From JAUVXJ01 sp034430275 (GTDB lineage Bacteria > Chloroflexota > Anaerolineae > UBA7937 > B3-Chlor): a stretch of DNA of 15,418 nt. A model generated the notes under the pieces. It saw nothing but the letters and a program-made list of their open reading frames with translations, did no database searches and was not told the origin of the DNA. Numbering within the stretch: the first letter of the stretch is position 1; the number at the start of each line of letters is the position of its first letter. The translations under genes and the position numbers were made by a program. Where the stretch lies: assembly GCA_034430275.1 (NCBI GenBank), contig DAOUEW010000112.1, positions 1 through 15,418 on the forward strand. The letters run 5' to 3'. Of this stretch, positions 1 through 6,786 are shown piece after piece.

Positions 1-416
1 TGGGAGAGGAGAGGCCCTCCATCGACGAACCGGGCGCCCATGGCGTGCTCCTCCAGCAGCCGCAGCTCCAGCACGCGCATGGCCAGGTGCTCCACTCCGA
101 TCACCTTGCCCTCCAGGCGCAGGTCGGCAGCCGCCTGCCGGAAGGCCGGACCCGGTCCCTCTTGATCGGAATAGCCGTAGAAAGAGGCCTCGGTAGCCAG
201 GTTGCCCCGCGCGCGCGGAGCTTCCAGTTCGGGTAGCACGAAGCCCGCCCGCCCGTCCAGAGGAAAGAGCGCCAGCGTGACCCGCTCGCTGGTGTGCATC
301 TCCAGCCCGGTCAGGTAGCGGAGATTGGCCCCTGGGACGATAGCCAACACGTCCACGTGGCTGTCTTGCTGGGCGCGTGAGAGCCGATCCAGTCGGGTGC
401 CATGTGTATTATTCAT
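1..416 (-). CDS. Xaa-Pro peptidase (M24B, creatinase N-terminal domain), 5' part only
   Basis: The minus strand is open from an ATG at 416 to the window edge, giving the first 138 codons. The protein begins MNNTHGTRLDRLSRAQ, and residues about 22-45 read LAIVPGANLRYLTGLEMH. This is the typical creatinase/prolidase N-terminal signature ('N-x-R-Y-L-T-G') that precedes the metal-binding pita-bread domain of Xaa-Pro aminopeptidases and dipeptidases (M24B). Such enzymes are cytoplasmic and cleave the bond before or after proline in short peptides. The catalytic domain with the five metal ligands lies outside the window, so activity cannot be judged, and PepQ cannot be told from PepP or a creatinase-like relative. 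No Shine-Dalgarno sequence precedes the ATG, and the best -10 element lies only 8 nt upstream, suggesting a leaderless mRNA. It is divergent from the aminotransferase gene. Confidence 0.85.
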   Translation of the reverse strand, partial: MNNTHGTRLDRLSRAQQDSHVDVLAIVPGANLRYLTGLEMHTSERVTLALFPLDGRAGFVLPELEAPRARGNLATEASFYGYSDQEGPGPAFRQAAADLRLEGKVIGVEHLAMRVLELRLLEEHAMGARFVDGGPLLS

Positions 417-424
417 AGTGCTAC

Positions 425-453
425 ATTCTATCATAGGCTCGACTCGGTGACGA
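425..453 (-). promoter_or_regulatory. Putative promoter of the Xaa-Pro peptidase gene (leaderless)
   Basis: On the minus strand TCGTCA (453-448), a 17-nt spacer and TAGAAT (430-425) form a sigma-70-like promoter (4/6 and 5/6 matches). Expected initiation is around 416-419, at or next to the ATG at 416, which fits the lack of a ribosome binding site. The -35 match is weak, so this is a candidate only. Confidence 0.35.
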
Positions 454-499
454 GTGAGCTTGGGAGGATGTGCATGGAAGATTCGGTATCTGAATCGGC

Positions 500-528
500 T
501 TGCCCTTTTCCCCGAGAGAGGGTATAAT
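500..528 (+). promoter_or_regulatory. Promoter for the aminotransferase leader transcript
   Basis: TTGCCC (500-505), a 17-nt spacer and a perfect TATAAT (523-528) give a good housekeeping-sigma promoter. Expected initiation is near 535, about 165 nt upstream of the aminotransferase ATG. The long leader contains a terminator-like hairpin, so the promoter may drive an attenuated transcript or a short RNA of about 115 nt. Confidence 0.6.
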
Positions 529-534
529 CGTTCC

Positions 535-663
535 GTGAAGAGGCTGGGCATTCTCAAAATGGGCCTATACTATTGGCGCTTCATGTTTAGTGGCTGCATA
601 GGAGCCGTCATAGCTCGCTATACCCAAACGGGGATAGCGAGTTTTGTTTTGGCCGTCGGGTGA
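535..663 (+). CDS. Possible aromatic-rich leader peptide / small membrane peptide
   Basis: A small open frame can be read from GTG 535, exactly where transcription is expected to start, or from ATG 559, to TGA 661-663. From the GTG it encodes 42 aa; the stretch at 559-588 reads M-G-L-Y-Y-W-R-F-M-F, five aromatic residues in ten. The remainder is hydrophobic with one Arg. It spans the hairpin at 614-641. Aromatic codon clusters upstream of a terminator are the hallmark of ribosome-mediated attenuation (trp and phe leaders). Here, however, the frame continues through the hairpin, which is not the classical layout. No Shine-Dalgarno sequence is seen for either start. It may be chance, a leader peptide, or a small membrane protein. 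Confidence 0.22.
   Translation: MKRLGILKMGLYYWRFMFSGCIGAVIARYTQTGIASFVLAVG
614..650 (+). terminator. Intrinsic terminator / attenuator in the aminotransferase leader
   Basis: CTCGCTAT (614-621) pairs with ATAGCGAG (634-641). After one A/G mismatch, CCC (623-625) pairs with GGG (630-632), closing an AAAC tetraloop. TTTTGTTTT (642-650) follows directly. A clear promoter lies upstream and the gene downstream at 700, so read-through must be controlled, or the hairpin ends a separate short RNA. An alternative pairing GAGC (602-605) with GCTC (613-616) would compete with the 5' arm and could act as antiterminator. No known riboswitch or T-box signature was recognised. Confidence 0.65.
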
Positions 664-699
664 GCGACTCGATGTCAGTGGGGGAAAGGAGTCTGGAAG

Positions 700-1932
700 A
701 TGGCAACCTCCTGGGAATACCGCTACGCTCAGCGCATGAAGGGTATGCAGAGCTCCGTCGTTAGGGAGATACTGAAGGTCACCAGTCAGCCTGATATGAT
801 CTCCTTCGCTGGAGGGATGCCAGCACCGGAGCTATTCCCGCTCCAAGAAATCGAGGAAGCATGTGTCAAGGTGCTGAGGGAGCAGGGGTCCAGCGCCTTG
901 CAGTACAGTATCAGCGAGGGGTACGTGCCTCTACGCGAGTTCATCGTGCAGAAGATGAGCCGGTATGGTATCGTGGCCAGTGTGGACAACGTGCTCATCA
1001 CCACGGGTTCTCAGCAAGGGCTGGACCTGGTGTCGAAAGTGCTCCTGGATCCGGGGGAGGTGATCATCATCGAGGCGCCCACGTTCGTAGGGGCTCTACA
1101 GTCCTTCAGGGCCTACGAGGCTTCCTATGCCAGTGTGCCGCTCGACGACGATGGGATGTTGGTCGATGTGCTGGAACAAAAGATCGTGGAGACCCATCCC
1201 AAGTTCATGTACGTGCTGCCCAACTTCCAGAACCCGGCCGGCGTCACGCTGTCCAGGGAGAGGCGTGAGAGGCTGGTGTCGTTGGCCCGCCAGTATGGTG
1301 TGCCTATTCTGGAGGACGACCCCTACGGTGAACTCCGGTTCGAGGGCGAGAACATCGAACCGCTGGTCGTGATCAGTGCTAAGCAGAATGGCCAGCAGTC
1401 AGGCTACTTCGAGGGTGACGTCATCTACATGAGCACCTTCTCCAAGACCCTTTCTCCGGGCTTGCGGCTGGGTTGGCTGGTGGCACCGGTCGAGGTGGTC
1501 GAGAAGCTGGTCCAGGCCAAGCAAGGAGCAGACCTGCACACCAGCACCTTCGACCAGATGATGGCCTACGAGGTGATGGCCAACGGCTTCCTCGACCAGC
1601 ACGTCTTGGAGATTCGCGAGACGTATCGGCAGCGTCGCGACGCCATGCTGGCGGCTCTGGATCGCCACTTCCCGGACGGTGTCACCTGGACGCATCCACA
1701 GGGGGGACTCTTCCTGTGGGTGAAGCTGCCAGACGGCGTAGACTGCGGCGATGTGCTCCGCGAAGCCATCGAACAGAAGGTCGCCTTCGTCCCAGGCACG
1801 GCCTTCTACGCTGACGGACGGGGCCACGATGCCTTTCGCGTCACCTTTGCCACTTGCTCGACGGACCAGATCGATGAGGGCATCAAACGATTGGGCAAGG
1901 CCATCTCTAGGAGGGTCAAGCAAGCTGCCTGA
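700..1932 (+). CDS. PLP-dependent class I/II aminotransferase (LysN/MocR-like branch)
   Basis: The 410-aa protein belongs to fold-type I aminotransferases of the COG1167 type without an N-terminal GntR domain. These cytoplasmic enzymes move an amino group between an amino acid and a 2-oxoacid. Key residues are in place: Asn178 (PNFQNPAG), Asp206 and Tyr209 (EDDPYGEL), the Schiff-base Lys249 (STFSKTLSPGLRLGW) and the carboxylate-binding Arg380 (AFRVTF). The opening FAGGMPAPELFP and YSISEGYVPLRE are typical of 2-aminoadipate and aromatic/branched-chain aminotransferases. Substrate cannot be assigned: 2-aminoadipate, aromatic or branched-chain amino acids are all possible, and the aromatic-rich leader would favour aromatic ones. 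AAGGAG at 686-691 lies 8 nt before the ATG. The gene appears monocistronic, with a leader hairpin before it and a GC-rich hairpin after it. Confidence 0.93.
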   Translation: MATSWEYRYAQRMKGMQSSVVREILKVTSQPDMISFAGGMPAPELFPLQEIEEACVKVLREQGSSALQYSISEGYVPLREFIVQKMSRYGIVASVDNVLITTGSQQGLDLVSKVLLDPGEVIIIEAPTFVGALQSFRAYEASYASVPLDDDGMLVDVLEQKIVETHPKFMYVLPNFQNPAGVTLSRERRERLVSLARQYGVPILEDDPYGELRFEGENIEPLVVISAKQNGQQSGYFEGDVIYMSTFSKTLSPGLRLGWLVAPVEVVEKLVQAKQGADLHTSTFDQMMAYEVMANGFLDQHVLEIRETYRQRRDAMLAALDRHFPDGVTWTHPQGGLFLWVKLPDGVDCGDVLREAIEQKVAFVPGTAFYADGRGHDAFRVTFATCSTDQIDEGIKRLGKAISRRVKQAA

Positions 1933-1964
1933 TCGCGTTCTCGAGTAGACGACACTCCTGTGGT

Positions 1965-1999
1965 GTAGCGGCCCGTCTCTTAGGCGATCGGGCCGCTAC
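1965..1999 (+). terminator. GC-rich perfect hairpin after the aminotransferase gene
   Basis: GTAGCGGCCCG (1965-1975) and CGGGCCGCTAC (1989-1999) are exact inverted copies of 11 bp around a 13-nt loop, 32 bp after the aminotransferase stop. Only a poor T-tract follows (tgtgttat), so it is either a terminator with a weak tail or a stable 3'-end/spacer hairpin. It separates the gene from the radical SAM operon, whose GGAG (2036-2039) precedes ATG 2050. Confidence 0.55.
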
Positions 2000-2049
2000 T
2001 GTGTTATCATAGTATAGGAGCAAGTCTTCACCTACGGAGTACAACGCAG

Positions 2050-3837
2050 ATGAGCAGATTGGACCTGGTGATCCTGCATCCCCCCAGTGTGTATGACTTC
2101 CGCCGGCAGCCCAAGCTCTATGGCCCGGTCAGCGAGGTAGTCCCTTCTACCCCGGTGTTCGAGATGTACCCTTTCGGGTTTGCCACACTGGCTAGCTACC
2201 TGCACGAGCAGGGATACCGCTCGCGCATCGTAAATCTGGGGCTGCGCATGATCAACGATCCCTCCTTCGATGCCGAGGGGTTCATTGGAAGGTTGCGCCC
2301 TGGGGCTTTCGGTATCGGTTTGCACTGGCTGTGCCACGCACAGGGCGCCATCGAGACAGCTAGACTGGCCAAACGCCTCCATCCCGACACGCCAGTCATC
2401 TTCGGTGGCTTTTCCTCCACTTACTACCACGAACAACTCATGGACTACCCCGAGGTGGATTACGTTCTGCGCGGCGATTCCACGGAAGCGCCTCTGGCGA
2501 AGCTCCTGTCGCATCTCAGGGAGGGCAGTGAGCCCCACGATGTGCCCAACCTGACCTGGCGGGATACTTCGGGTGAGGTGCGGGTGAACCCTCTCACCAA
2601 CGTTCCGGAGACGCTCGAGGTGCGGCCTATAGATCACGCTTTCATGGTCCGCACTGTGCTCAGGGATCGAGACCTGAGCAGCAACCTGCCCTTCAGGGAC
2701 TGGCTGGAGTACCCTATGGGCTCGGGGATCACCTGTCGCGGTTGTACACACAACTGCGTCACCTGCGGCGGCTCGGAGTATGCCTTCAGGCGTTTCTTCG
2801 GGCGGGAGAAGGCTGCCTTCCGTGCGCCCGAGGCTCTCGCCGAGGACGTGAAGAACATCCGCGGCTTCGGCAAGGGCTTCTTGATGGTGGTGGGTGACAT
2901 CAGGCAGGCAGGCATGGGGTACGCGCAGCGGTTCCTCGATGCCATGGCGGTGATGAACGATCCCCTCACTCTGGAGCTATTCACCCCCGCCACGGCCGAC
3001 TTCCTTCAGCGTGTGGGTGATGCCCTTCCCAACTTCTCACTGGAGATCTCGTTGGAATCCCACGACGAAGAGGTGCGACGCGCCTTCGGCAAGCACTACT
3101 CCAACGAGGCCGTGGAAAGAACCATCGAGTCGGCCTACTCTGCCGGCTGCAAGCGACTGGACATCTACTTCATGATCGGTCTTCCCAAGCAGACGCGCCA
3201 GTCGGTGATGGACACGGTGGCCTATTGTGGGGAGCTCCTGGACAGATATGGCCGGGATGGGAGGTTGCATCTCTTCGTCTCCCCACTGGCACCATTCCTG
3301 GACCCCGGCAGTATGGCGTTCGAGGAGCCTGAGCGACACGGCTATCGGATCTTCCACCGCACTCTCGAGGAGCACCGGCGCGCCTTGCTCAGCCCTAGCT
3401 GGAAGTACGTGCTCAACTACGAGACGGAGTGGATGACGCGCGAAGACATCGTCCTCAGCAGCTACGAGGCCAGCCTGGAGTTGAACCGCATCAAGCTCCG
3501 TCACGGGCTGATGAGCGCCCAGGAGGTGGAGAAGGCGGAGCAGCGAACGTCCCAGGCCCTGAGATTGCTGGAGATATTGGACCAAGTGGGCGAGGGAGAG
3601 ACCGCGAGGTTGGAAGAGTTGAGGCCGCAGTTGGAGAGGACGAACGCCATCGTCGCGCGACCCTGGAACGACTGGGAACTGGGGCTGCGCCTGGGGCAGT
3701 GGAACCTTGTGAAGCAGGGGTTCTACCTGGTCAGCCAGGGGATCGCCGCCTTGGTCAGTATGCTGCGTGCGAGCTTCGGAGGAGGCAGCAAAGCACAGAC
3801 TGGCCAGATCACGGGCGTCTCGTCGGGCAGTGAATAG
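2050..3837 (+). CDS. B12-binding-domain / radical SAM protein
   Basis: The 595-aa protein starts with a Rossmann-like cobalamin-binding type region (about residues 1-170; ILHPPSVYDF, GFATLASYLHEQGY, VIFGGFSSTYY, DYVLRGDSTE). The radical SAM core follows, with cysteines C232, C236 and C239 spaced CX3CX2C (CTHNCVTC) for the [4Fe-4S] cluster that cleaves S-adenosylmethionine. A TIM-barrel part runs to about residue 450 (LEISLESHDEEVRRAFGK, DIYFMIGLPKQT). The last 140 residues are helical and charged, ending in a hydrophobic stretch (GFYLVSQGIAALVSML) that may contact the membrane. The classical DxHxxG cobalamin ligand motif is absent, as in many BchE-type proteins. The layout resembles the B12-binding/radical SAM family named after Ta0216, recalled from memory and unchecked. 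Substrate is unknown. The downstream XdhC-like gene begins 9 bp after the stop, so the two are probably cotranscribed. Confidence 0.9.
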   Translation: MSRLDLVILHPPSVYDFRRQPKLYGPVSEVVPSTPVFEMYPFGFATLASYLHEQGYRSRIVNLGLRMINDPSFDAEGFIGRLRPGAFGIGLHWLCHAQGAIETARLAKRLHPDTPVIFGGFSSTYYHEQLMDYPEVDYVLRGDSTEAPLAKLLSHLREGSEPHDVPNLTWRDTSGEVRVNPLTNVPETLEVRPIDHAFMVRTVLRDRDLSSNLPFRDWLEYPMGSGITCRGCTHNCVTCGGSEYAFRRFFGREKAAFRAPEALAEDVKNIRGFGKGFLMVVGDIRQAGMGYAQRFLDAMAVMNDPLTLELFTPATADFLQRVGDALPNFSLEISLESHDEEVRRAFGKHYSNEAVERTIESAYSAGCKRLDIYFMIGLPKQTRQSVMDTVAYCGELLDRYGRDGRLHLFVSPLAPFLDPGSMAFEEPERHGYRIFHRTLEEHRRALLSPSWKYVLNYETEWMTREDIVLSSYEASLELNRIKLRHGLMSAQEVEKAEQRTSQALRLLEILDQVGEGETARLEELRPQLERTNAIVARPWNDWELGLRLGQWNLVKQGFYLVSQGIAALVSMLRASFGGGSKAQTGQITGVSSGSE

Positions 3838-3846
3838 GACAAGTCT

Positions 3847-4917
3847 ATGAGAGACGTGTTTGAGGAGATAGAAAGCTGCGTTCGCAGCGAGAAGAAGACC
3901 GCCACGGCCACCGTGGTCACGACGCAAGGGTCCACCCCTCGGGAGGTGGGAGCCAAGATGGTCATCCGGACCTCCGGCGAGACCACGGGCACTATTGGAG
4001 GAGGCTGTGGAGAAGCCGAGGCCTGGCAGGCGGCTATGGAAACCCTCAAGGATGGGCGGCGCCGCATGCTGACCCTGGACCTGACCGCAGACGTCTCGCT
4101 GGACACGGAGATGGTCTGCGGCGGGGTGATGGAGGTCTTCGTCGATCTCTGGGATGACCGGGACCTGGAAATGCTGCAAGCGGCCGTGGGGGCCATGGAG
4201 GAGGATGGAAGATTCGCCGTGCTGACGCCGCTCACCACTGACGAATCACATCCGCACGAGTTGATCCTTGGTGACGGCCGGGCTGTTGGCGGGCTGGGCG
4301 ATCAAAGCCTGGACGCCAGGGTCACCTCGCAGGCGCTGGAAGCCCTCCGGGAGGGAGTCTCGCGAACGATACCAGGCACGGAAACTCTGCCAGCGGTCTT
4401 CATCGACGTGCAGGTCGCTCCGCCAACGCTGCTCATTGCTGGCGGGGGCCACATCGCGGTCCCGCTAGCCAGGATGGGCGCGATGCTGGGCTTCAGGGTG
4501 GTAGTGGTGGACGACCGGCCGATCTTCGCCAACGAGGAGCGCTTTCCTGACGCCGACGAAGTGATCGCTGCCCCCTTCGGTGAGACGTTGGCCGGCTATC
4601 CTCTGGACGACCGCACCTACGTGACGATCATGACCAGGGGCCACGCCCACGACCTGGAGTGCCTGTCCGAGGTGATCGACAAGCCTGTAGCGTACATAGG
4701 GATGATCGGCAGCCGCCGCCGTTCGAGCGGCGTCCTGGATCTGGTGAGGGAGAGAGGGTACTCAGGGGAATTGCTGGCTCGCGTTCACGCCCCCATCGGG
4801 CTGGACATCGGAGCGCGCACCCCCGAGGAGATCGCGGTCAGCGTCATCGCGGAGGTGGTGCAGGCGAGGCGCGGAGGCACGGGCCGGTCGCTATCGGGCG
4901 GAGAGGAGACAAGCTGA
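3847..4917 (+). CDS. XdhC/CoxI family molybdoenzyme maturation factor
   Basis: The 356-aa protein has the two parts of XdhC/CoxI. The N-terminal domain (residues about 5-100) carries TTQGSTPREVGAKM, GGGCGEAE with Cys54, and MVCGG with Cys91. The C-terminal Rossmann domain (about 193-345) carries LLIAGGGHIAVPLA, YIGMIGSRRR and HAPIGLDIGARTPEEIAVS. XdhC proteins bind molybdenum cofactor and support its sulfuration and insertion into xanthine-dehydrogenase or CO-dehydrogenase type hydroxylases in the cytoplasm. No hydroxylase subunits are in this window, so the client enzyme must be encoded elsewhere, or this copy has a different job linked to the radical SAM protein. The AGGA preceding the ATG overlaps the upstream stop codon, suggesting translational coupling. 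The gene converges on the minus-strand envelope cluster. Confidence 0.92.
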   Translation: MRDVFEEIESCVRSEKKTATATVVTTQGSTPREVGAKMVIRTSGETTGTIGGGCGEAEAWQAAMETLKDGRRRMLTLDLTADVSLDTEMVCGGVMEVFVDLWDDRDLEMLQAAVGAMEEDGRFAVLTPLTTDESHPHELILGDGRAVGGLGDQSLDARVTSQALEALREGVSRTIPGTETLPAVFIDVQVAPPTLLIAGGGHIAVPLARMGAMLGFRVVVVDDRPIFANEERFPDADEVIAAPFGETLAGYPLDDRTYVTIMTRGHAHDLECLSEVIDKPVAYIGMIGSRRRSSGVLDLVRERGYSGELLARVHAPIGLDIGARTPEEIAVSVIAEVVQARRGGTGRSLSGGEETS

Positions 4918-4930
4918 CGTAGCTCTACCC

Positions 4931-4961
4931 AGACTTCCGAGGCCAAGAACCTCCGAGGTCT
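4931..4961. terminator. Inverted repeat between convergent genes (candidate bidirectional terminator)
   Basis: AGACTTC (4931-4937) pairs with GAGGTCT (4955-4961, one G-T wobble), and after a C/C mismatch GAGG (4939-4942) pairs with CCTC (4950-4953) around the loop ccaagaa. It fills most of the 45-bp gap between the XdhC gene and the TAG (4965-4963) of the leftward lipoprotein gene. No T-tract exists on either side, so it is a stem-loop with a likely, not certain, termination role. Confidence 0.45.
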
Positions 4962-4962
4962 C

Positions 4963-6786
4963 CTATGAGTCTTCCGGACGCGGTATGCCTTTCCCCTCCA
5001 GCAGTTCGTCGCTGAACCCCAGATCCTTGCCGATCTCCCACGTGAAGTACTGGTCCAACACTTCCTGTGGGTAGATCTCGCGCATGGCCTCGTACCAGGT
5101 GAGGCCGTCCATACGCTGGTAGTGCCAGTATTCGACGCCGTTGGAGTCCCTACGCCAATTGTAGTCTTCCTCGTCATAGGAGGCGATGCGTTCCCAGCCG
5201 TGCCGCTCCGCCAGTGCGGTGAAGTCCTCGTAGTAGCCGTCGGGGACCGGCCGAAACCTTCCTCCCTGGGCATAGCCCTCGGGGTCGGCCTCGGGCACGA
5301 TGCGCCACCAGTACTGCCAGGGACGCGCCTTCAACGGCTCTCCCTGTGTCCCATCCTGGGCAGCGCACTTGATGAGCAGGCGCCAGTACAACTTCTCGCC
5401 GATGTCCTCTCGCAGCCACTCCAGACGCTGTCCTCCATCCTCGTCCAGCAGCTCGAAGCGTAGATCGAAGGCACGCCCCGTCTTGTGCCAACTGAAGACG
5501 CTGTAAAGGGTGCGTTGCAGCCCAATGTTTCTTTTGGCGTCGCTGAGCAAGGCCAGGTAGTCGAATCCCGTTCGCTCGCGGACCTCCGCCCTGAGGGCGT
5601 TGTACGAATCGTCCACCCGGTCGTTGAGACGGGTGTCGCCTCCGGTGACGCCGGGCAACTCAACCAGTGCATAGAGGCCATCGTTCTCCTCGGGGTCGGA
5701 GACGAGGACTGGGGTCGGAGTGGCGGGTTCCTGGGCCGGCTGTCTATCTACGAGTGGAACCCGATGGTTGGTGATCACGGGATTGTTCTCGTGCGCTTTG
5801 CTCAAGCTCCATGCTGTGGCCTGGCCCGTCTGCACGTCGATCGTGCACAGGTCATAATGGCCACTTCGATACTCGTGGTAGACCTCGAAGGACTCACCCT
5901 GATCGTAGGTGGCACAGACGATCTCCTGGCCGTCGGGCGACCAGGTGGGTGCCCAGTCATTAACCTCGTTGTTGCTCAACCTGGTCTGATCCTGCCCATC
6001 GGCATCCATGAGATAGATCTCTGGGGCGTAGCCATCGCGGTAAGAGACGAAGGCCAGGCTCTCTCCGTCGGGCGACCATGCAGGATACTCATCGTCCTCG
6101 GGCGAACTGGTGAGGTTCCGTAAACCTGAGCCATCAACACCCACGACGTAGATCTCTTTGTCCCCGTCGCGCCATGAGGTGAAGGCGATGTGCTCTCCGT
6201 CGGGGGACCAGGCAGGCGCGTAGTCGCCCCCTGGATCGTGTGTCAGCCGCGTGAGCTGGAGAGCGTCGATCTCCAGGGCGTAGATCTCCCAGTTTCCATC
6301 GCGAAAGCTTTCGAAGGCGATGTGCTTTCCATCGGGGGACCAGGCCGGTGCCCCGTCGAAAGCCAGGTTCTCGGTCAGCCGAGCCACCTCGCCGCTCTCC
6401 AGGTCCAGTAGATAGAGGTCCCAGTTTCCGTCCCGGTGGGATTCGAAAGCGACCTGGGTGCCATCGGGGGAGAGGGCGGGGTTGCGGTCCTCAGCAGGAT
6501 GCTGCGAGAGGTTGTACTCCTTCGAGGATTCCAGATCCAGAAGGTAGATCTCCCAATTGCCCTCCCTGTCGGTCTGGTAGATCATGGACATGGCTCCTCC
6601 GAGAGGTGTCGGAGTCGGTGGCGGCAGGGTGGGCGATGGCGCGGCTGTCGGTGCGGGTGAGGGTGCCAGGGTAGGTGTGCCCGGGTTACTGCAAGCGCTG
6701 GTTTGTATCAGAAGGATACTCAGCGCGAGGAAAAGAGCGAGTCGCCTCGAGTCAGCGGTCGATGCTCGCCGCAGTCTGGCTATCAT
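4963..6786 (-). CDS. Lipoprotein with TolB-like beta-propeller fused to an M15-type metallopeptidase domain
   Basis: The 607-aa protein has a basic start, a hydrophobic segment (about 15-29) and a lipobox-like TSAC with Cys32, then a Pro/Thr/Ala-rich linker (33-63). Residues about 66-330 contain at least five PD40/TolB-type repeats with the SPDG turn (near 106, 150, 194, 238 and 283). Residues about 385-565 look like an M15 (VanY/VanX-like) domain: SWHKTGRAFD provides His434 and Asp441, and EYWH provides Glu552 and His555, matching SxHxxGxAxD and ExWH. M15 enzymes cut D-Ala-containing peptidoglycan peptides at the cell surface; the propeller probably binds a ligand or protein. The ATG overlaps the TGA of the upstream gene (ATGA, 6786-6783), so translation is coupled. 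The lipobox lacks Leu at -3, so anchoring could instead be by an uncleaved signal. Substrate is inferred from family only. Confidence 0.88.
   Translation of the reverse strand: MIARLRRASTADSRRLALFLALSILLIQTSACSNPGTPTLAPSPAPTAAPSPTLPPPTPTPLGGAMSMIYQTDREGNWEIYLLDLESSKEYNLSQHPAEDRNPALSPDGTQVAFESHRDGNWDLYLLDLESGEVARLTENLAFDGAPAWSPDGKHIAFESFRDGNWEIYALEIDALQLTRLTHDPGGDYAPAWSPDGEHIAFTSWRDGDKEIYVVGVDGSGLRNLTSSPEDDEYPAWSPDGESLAFVSYRDGYAPEIYLMDADGQDQTRLSNNEVNDWAPTWSPDGQEIVCATYDQGESFEVYHEYRSGHYDLCTIDVQTGQATAWSLSKAHENNPVITNHRVPLVDRQPAQEPATPTPVLVSDPEENDGLYALVELPGVTGGDTRLNDRVDDSYNALRAEVRERTGFDYLALLSDAKRNIGLQRTLYSVFSWHKTGRAFDLRFELLDEDGGQRLEWLREDIGEKLYWRLLIKCAAQDGTQGEPLKARPWQYWWRIVPEADPEGYAQGGRFRPVPDGYYEDFTALAERHGWERIASYDEEDYNWRRDSNGVEYWHYQRMDGLTWYEAMREIYPQEVLDQYFTWEIGKDLGFSDELLEGKGIPRPEDS

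Noticed and set aside
454..534. Upstream part of the small frame before the aminotransferase
   Set aside because: It precedes the predicted transcription start and overlaps the promoter; only the part from 535 or 559 could be translated.
3037..4179. Minus-strand open frame of 380 codons
   Set aside because: Antisense to the radical SAM and XdhC genes, spans their junction, and reads as Arg/His/Leu-rich shadow sequence.
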